Position numbers and translations under genes: made by a program
Assembly (NCBI RefSeq): GCF_029784155.1
Contig: NC_073693.1
Location: 286,846,875-286,910,874 of the forward strand
DNA length: 64,000 bases
Direction: 5' to 3'
Origin: Uranotaenia lowii
Lineage: Eukaryota > Arthropoda > Insecta > Diptera > Culicidae
Notes under the pieces: model-generated
The model's database searches: none
Told to the model about the DNA's origin: nothing
The model's input: the letters and a program-made list of their open reading frames with translations, nothing else
In this document: one piece after another, positions 58,977-64,000 of the stretch
Layout: every line of letters starts with the position of its first letter
Numbering within the stretch: position 1 is the first letter of the stretch

Positions 58977-59299
58977 GTTTATTGATAAATTTCACGACGG
59001 AAGCCCTTAACTTCATCCTACTGGTTGGAAACTCTATAAGATAGACCAGCGTCTGCCTACAAAGAATCTGGGGCAACCGTTGCTAGTGCCTTACATAAAT
59101 GGTTGAGGTTTTTAAAATTTTACTGTGCTTGTTTCCGGACTATTCTTCTATTAAATATCCACAAAGTCATTTCCCCTTTTTATCAGATGATAGAAAATAT
59201 ACCAAATGACTCTTTTTTAGAGCAAATGCGCAACAGACCTTTTGTATGTGTGGGTAGCAAAAGCCCTATTGATACAAGATTGAAAATAGCTTTTCAACG

Positions 59300-59351
59300 A
59301 GAGACGAACCAGCCAAAGGCTGCAAGTCTCTCTAATAAAGACAAAAAAAAA
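59300..59351 (+). mobile_element. 52-bp LINE 3'-tail insertion, right arm only
   Basis: GAGACGAACCAGCCAAAGGC followed by CTCTCTAATAAAGAC and an A run sits between two copies of AGCTTTTCAACG (59288-59299 and 59352-59363). The left arm near 20690-20710 has a single, slightly diverged target. This is a severely 5'-truncated retrotransposition. Confidence 0.85.
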
Positions 59352-59364
59352 AGCTTTTCAACGG

Positions 59365-61890
59365 TATGTTGACTGAATATTGACAAAAGACTTACAGCAG
59401 CTTAGTAAAAAATTAACGAAAGATTCAAGGTAATCACACAAAAAAGCGCAGAAACTACATTCGAATAAACTTCTACGTAGAATATAATTTGTTAATGGTT
59501 TTTTCGATTCGATCGAGTACCTCACAAGCTCACTTAACTTTTAATTTAACCGAAAACATTAATAGCATGGTAAATGTTACCTGCCATGCTATTTTTAAAA
59601 GTTCTAATACTTTTTGCAATTTTCCAATACAGCACTCGTTTTCATCATGATATAGTAAATTAGACTGAGACGATTTGGGGTCATTGTTGGATTTCTCAAA
59701 CCCTGGGGTCTAGAAAGCTTCAATTTGGTTCAAAACTCACCCGTTGGCGTTTCCACCATTCCTGCAAAATATTACTCTTTGGGAAAAGGAGCCTGGCAAT
59801 GGAACCATTCGGATCTTAACCCTCTTCGTATTTCTATCACCGTAAGCGTATTGTTCAACATTGCCAATTGCCGTTCCAGGATACGAATACGAATAATGTG
59901 AAATTGTGAAATTAGAACGAAGAAATCAATAAAAATGAATGTTTATTAAAATCTTATATTACGTTTTTTTTCATTTTGCAAAAAGTAAACATGTATGCGT
60001 GCTTCAGGAACGCTTTAGAGAAAAGTATGAATAATGTTGGAAGAACGATGTGACAGATCGCAACCAAATGATTACTGTAAACTTTTCTTTACAGCATAAC
60101 TTTAAGGCAAAACTTTAACAGTAATAGTTTTATGAACGTGGTACGATTTCCATAAGCAAATTTTCGATTTTAACTAAATAGTTTTTTCATACAACGGTTT
60201 TAACAGTTTTTAACTGTTACATAATTTAACGACATATTTAAAATACAGTCAATTCGGAATTCACGATTAAAGGAATGTAATTTACAATTTCGATTACTGT
60301 TTGCTAAAAGTCTTTTCACGCTTCATCAAATCGTCGTTTGACTTTTATGGAAATCATTTGGTTACCATTCTTATTTATGCGGGTGTGCTTCACCAAAAAT
60401 TGAATTATTTTTTCCTTCGTGATGATTGTGAATTAGTTAAATTAAATCTAAGAATGAGATACATACATAACGGTAAAATTCAGAATCACAACTCAAGGAC
60501 ACAAATCAAATCAAACTCATAATGTCAAATCAATCAAATCAAGAGGAAATATGCAGTGAAAATCTGTAGTTTTGGCGCTGGTGATTGGCAACCTTGCCAA
60601 CCAACGACCATAAAAAATGTCATATCAATTCAGCGTACACCTCGGCAATCGCAATCCATTTTTCATTGGTTTCGACGCATGGAAAATGCTTGATAAATGT
60701 TGACGGAAACTTCGGTTTGGGGATTCAGCGAAAATAAATTGTAAAAAAGTTCAAATATAGAAAAAATTAAAAACTAACTCGATATCAGAGCCGAAGTAGG
60801 AAATACCATATTTATTACTCATAATTCAAATGTTTATTCTAATATCATATCTTTTCACCAAAAAAAAATTGGTTTCAAGTGATTTGACGATTTTTTTGAA
60901 TTGGAATGCAAAATTCAGAATAAGATTCTTACAGATCAAATTTAAAGAAGAGAAAATTTTAACTTTTTAAGTAGAACTTTTACAGCTGGTGAATATAAAA
61001 TTGAGAACAAGATTTAAGAATGCATATAATGCGTCTACTACATGGACTATGAACCCGTTGAGAAAAACTTGTAAAATTTTTGTCATTGCAAAATTTAGGA
61101 ATGATTTAAATATAAATATAGAAATGATTATGTCACATAATCACACAATAAAACTCTGGATTTATTGCATTTTAACAAGAATTCAGGATATAAGCTTGAA
61201 AAAAGGGTAATTTAAAAAAAAAAGAAATGCTCAGAGTCAAAAATATAAACATCGAAAGTTTTGAGAAAGTTTTAGATCGAGTTTCAAATCTATGACTGCA
61301 TGCTAAAGAAGCTTTTCCAAAAATCGTAATCAACCGCAGTTTGAAAGAAAACGAATAGAAAATGTAGTTTTATTTATTGTAACGTGAGCATTCCAGGTTG
61401 CATGGTTTCTCTGGACTTGCCCGGGTTTTTGATGAAAAATTTGAAAGAAGTATGATTTTCTTCAGTTTCCCCATGAATCTTGGTAATGAAAATTGCATTT
61501 TTCTCGGATTTGCTTTCGTGTTTCGATTTGAGAAAAAATTGGAATTGAATCTACAGATTTTTCAAGTTTTTCTAGAAAAAACAATCATATTTACCTGGCC
61601 TTGATACGTGCTTTGAAAAATAAGGAACTAGAGGCCCTCATAAACTTCTATAAATAAAAAATTTCCGAGCCAGAATTTCAGGGGAGCGCCCTATACTATT
61701 TGATTTAACGTTTCAATACAGATTTTAAATTTTAATTTCAAATTTCTTTAACTAAAAGCAGTGTGATTTTAACTATGTTTTTTTTTCCTTCCTCAGGGGG
61801 GCCCTGAGCCCCCGTGAGCAATTGCCCCTATTGCCCTCCCCTCCCCCTTAATCAGGCCTTGAGTATTTCAATTATTTGTGGAACATTTTT
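59365..61890. other. No gene seen
   Basis: AT-rich DNA. Positions 59365-59640 align with left-arm 20440-20690; beyond that no left-arm counterpart was recognised. AATAAAAATGAATG near 59930 may be a retroelement tail. Positions 61790-61850 carry a C/G-rich stretch reminiscent of family-B units. Confidence 0.45.
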
Positions 61891-61911
61891 GGGGGGGGGG
61901 GGGGGGGGGGG
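61891..61911 (+). repeat. 21-base poly-G tract
   Basis: An uninterrupted run of G followed by TGGTGGG. A 14-base G run occurs at 15803-15816 within the family-B element of the left arm. Confidence 0.9.
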
Positions 61912-61959
61912 TGGTGGGTTAGGAATTTATGATAATATATCTTAATATGTCTCAAAGTT

Positions 61960-62110
61960 TAGGAAAAAAATGTCGAAGTGTGTACTACTACCGAAAAAGT
62001 ACTAAAAGTAGAGTTTCTTACCCCTTGTGGTTCTACAACTTTGGAAAAAAAAATAGTCAAACAATTTTCCTTAACGATAAAGTTTTTCGATTTTGAAATG
62101 TTTGTTCTTC
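61960..62110 (+). repeat. Dispersed repeat, copy related to 9660-10310
   Basis: CCGAAAAAGTACTAAAAGT and following TTTCTTACCCCTTGTGGTTC match the repeats at 9700 (direct) and 15000-15110 (inverted). Confidence 0.6.
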
Positions 62111-62275
62111 GTTGTGGGACTTAAGTTAAGTATATTGTCAGTTTGTTGGTCCTTAGTTAAGCTCCACAACAAAGAAAAAACACATTATTTTTTCCTGAAG
62201 ATGGTGCCAACATAACACCGAAACGTGGGATAGATAATAAACTCATGTTCAGATTAATCAGACTGTTTTGCTTAT
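62100..62275. mobile_element. Short foldback element, reduced relative of 13364-14964
   Basis: GTTCTTCGTTGTGGGACTTAA pairs with the inverted CTCCACAACAAAGAA about 60 bases further on, followed by the AACACCGAAACG and AGACTGTTTTGCTT end words. It lacks the nested 1.3-kb element and the second long end seen in the left arm. Confidence 0.65.
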
Positions 62276-62529
62276 TTAAAAATCAAATAACGTATAGTTA
62301 TCATTTTCAATGATAAAGTTTTTCGTAGAAAAAAGTTTTATGTCATCGTAAAACTTAGCTGCTGGGAATTTTTCAGCGAAAAAATGGGTTTTAGAGAGGG
62401 TCAAATCAGTTTACAAACGTTTTGAAATTTTCTTTAATAGAAAACACATCCAATTCTGTTAAGCCTGTCTTATGTCAAGAATAACCTGCACGAGCCTACC
62501 AAATTGTTCATTGACCTTGTTTTTCCTGA

Positions 62530-63388
62530 CCATTCATCTGCACATAAATAGGCAATAACTCACCCACTAATTAAAATAGATTCGTGCAGCAGCTCCGGTT
62601 CAATAATAATCCGGCACAAGTAGGTAGGTATTCTGATGGCTGCGTTGACTGATGAACGCCTCGATTTATATCCTCCAGCCACAGACTGATGTCATTCACG
62701 TACCTATCGTGTAAACAGCAATCCTATAAAGGTTGTATACTTATTTTCACTATTCAGCTTTCCACTCGAAGGGTTGTAAATCCGATGGAGCCTGGGGACA
62801 CTACGCCCGGAATTTTCTCACATGAACGAGCAATTGGACAAATAAATCACTTCCCTTCTCTTATCGCATGGCGGCAGCACTTCATTTTTTCAGGGTTTTT
62901 TGAGCGAAAAATGTATCCTTACTTGAATGGGTGGGTTTATTGGTGGTTTAGTTCATTTGTTTGAATCAAACTGATTCTATTTAAAACTAAAACAAACGTA
63001 ACCGGAACTACTTATTTTAGATTTTGCAGCTCAAAAAATCCAGACTGCCTACAAATTTTCGCACAGCAGCAGCTTCGAAACTGTCTGCACCGTTTTTGAT
63101 TGTCGCCCGTGAGAGCATTCCCGTGAGGCTGACACAGGAACTGGAGCGAATCGCGCTCTATCGGTTGCTTTTATCGAACAACATAGTCGGGCAGGCAGGA
63201 TTGCCGGGAAATAGCTACTCTCTGTTTGATATCACACGCCGTGCGTGCGTGAGTCCTAGAACTCACGGTTCTCAGACGAAGCAGGGACATGAAATTCGCG
63301 AAAACAAGTCCTTTATCGCTTCCCAGACCATGTTCCAGCAAGGGGTCTATCAATTTATCGGAATTCGAATACCTGAAATAACTTTTGA
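62530..63388 (-). other. Conserved duplicated segment next to the satellite, right copy
   Basis: Reverse-complement counterpart of 12255-13130, with the TATAAAT word near 62666-62672 on the minus strand. A 149-codon plus-strand frame at 63024-63473 crosses this segment into the satellite. Its left-arm counterpart is frameshifted, so it is not called as a gene. Confidence 0.45.
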
Positions 63389-63400
63389 TTGTCGAAATTG

Positions 63401-63796
63401 CCAAAGTTGTCAAAATTGTCAAAATTGTCTAAATTGTCAAAATTGTCAAAATTGTCAAAATTGTCAAAATTGACAAAATTGTCAAAATTGTCAAAATTGT
63501 CAAAATTGTCAAAATTGTCAAAATTGTCAAAATTGTCAAAATTGTCAAAATTGTCAAAATTGTCAAAATTGTCAAAATTGTCAAAATTGTCAAAATTGTC
63601 AAAATTGTCAAAATTGTCAAAATTGTCAAAATTGTCAAAATTGTCAAAATTGTCAAAATTGTCAAAATTGTCAAAAATGTCAAAATTGTCAAAATTGTCA
63701 AAATTGTCAAAATTGTCAAAATTGTCAAAATTGTCAAAATTGTCAAAATTGTCAAAATTGTCAAAATTGTCAAAATTGTCAAAATTGTCAAAATTG
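63401..63796 (+). repeat. 9-bp satellite array (TTGTCAAAA)n, right arm
   Basis: About 44 near-perfect units, the reverse complement of the left-arm array at 11222-12254. It is less than half as long. Long open frames through it are artefacts of the 9-bp period. Confidence 0.97.
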
Positions 63797-64000
63797 TAAA
63801 AATTGATAACTGAATCTTTTAAATCTTTTTGAATTATTTTGAATCTTTAAAAATTTAGATTTTTTCTATTGTGTGTGTTCTTTGTAGAGCCTCTACAAAA
63901 TTGTGTTTTTTCCCATCAATTTCATCTACGCGCCCCTCCATATTTCTATATAGGATAGAATCTGTGATTTTCGGCTTGACATCCGGTACGGGAAGCTTAC

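Larger units (their letters stand above)
49958..64000 (-). repeat. Right arm of large inverted duplication (cut by window edge)
   Basis: Reverse-complement counterpart of 10986-31242; block correspondences are given there. Its last ten bases, GGAAGCTTAC, pair with GTAAGCTTCC at 10986-10995, so the duplication probably continues beyond the window. Confidence 0.9.

Noticed and set aside
63024..63473. 149-codon plus-strand frame in the right arm
   Set aside because: The left-arm counterpart has a two-base insertion near 12470 that breaks the frame, and the 3' part is satellite. Base conservation is not codon-like.

Overview
The window looks like intron- and transposon-rich, AT-rich animal DNA, most likely from a dipteran and probably a mosquito. 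The grounds are an insect-type ecdysteroid-kinase-like (EcKinase/CHK-like) gene, Jockey-like and Loa/I-like LINEs, tRNA-headed SINEs, TA-target MITEs and short GT-AG introns. No bacterial features are present. The species assignment is an inference. All alignments below were made by eye.

The dominant structure is a very large inverted duplication. The left arm covers about 10986-31242. The right arm runs from about 49958 to the window edge at 64000. Each arm carries the same tail-to-tail gene pair: a GH20 hexosaminidase-D-like gene (HEXD; copy 1 at 25555-28854 on +, copy 2 at 53318-56744 on -) and an EcKinase-like gene (copy 1 at 29728-30967 on -, copy 2 at 41200-51487 on +). Outside the genes both arms continue collinearly to a promoter-like segment and a 9-bp satellite array (11222-12254 and 63401-63796). 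Over left positions 26041-26400 the HEXD copies differ at 8 bases, 7 of them synonymous, so they are diverged but constrained. Each arm holds private transposon insertions for which the other arm is the empty site.

The spacer between the arms (31243-49957) holds a 500-N assembly gap (35055-35554), the 3' part of a decayed Loa/I-like LINE, Helitron-like repeat arrays, several MITE remnants, and at 41200-41325 a candidate first coding exon of EcKinase copy 2. No first exon was found for EcKinase copy 1, so that copy appears 5'-truncated.

Left of the duplication (1-10985) lie a MITE fragment, two head-to-tail Helitron-like elements with an exact 143-bp internal repeat, a candidate 5' gene fragment encoding a polyglutamine protein (4882-5334), and two copies of one SINE family. 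Inside the left arm, nested TIR elements (20957-23174) carry an intact spliced 106-codon gene of unknown function. A Helitron-like element there contains a 333-bp near-perfect palindrome.

The two host genes have no evident shared pathway. HEXD-type enzymes remove terminal N-acetylhexosamine, and EcKinase-like proteins are predicted small-molecule kinases. Their pairing probably reflects chromosomal neighbourhood rather than joint function.
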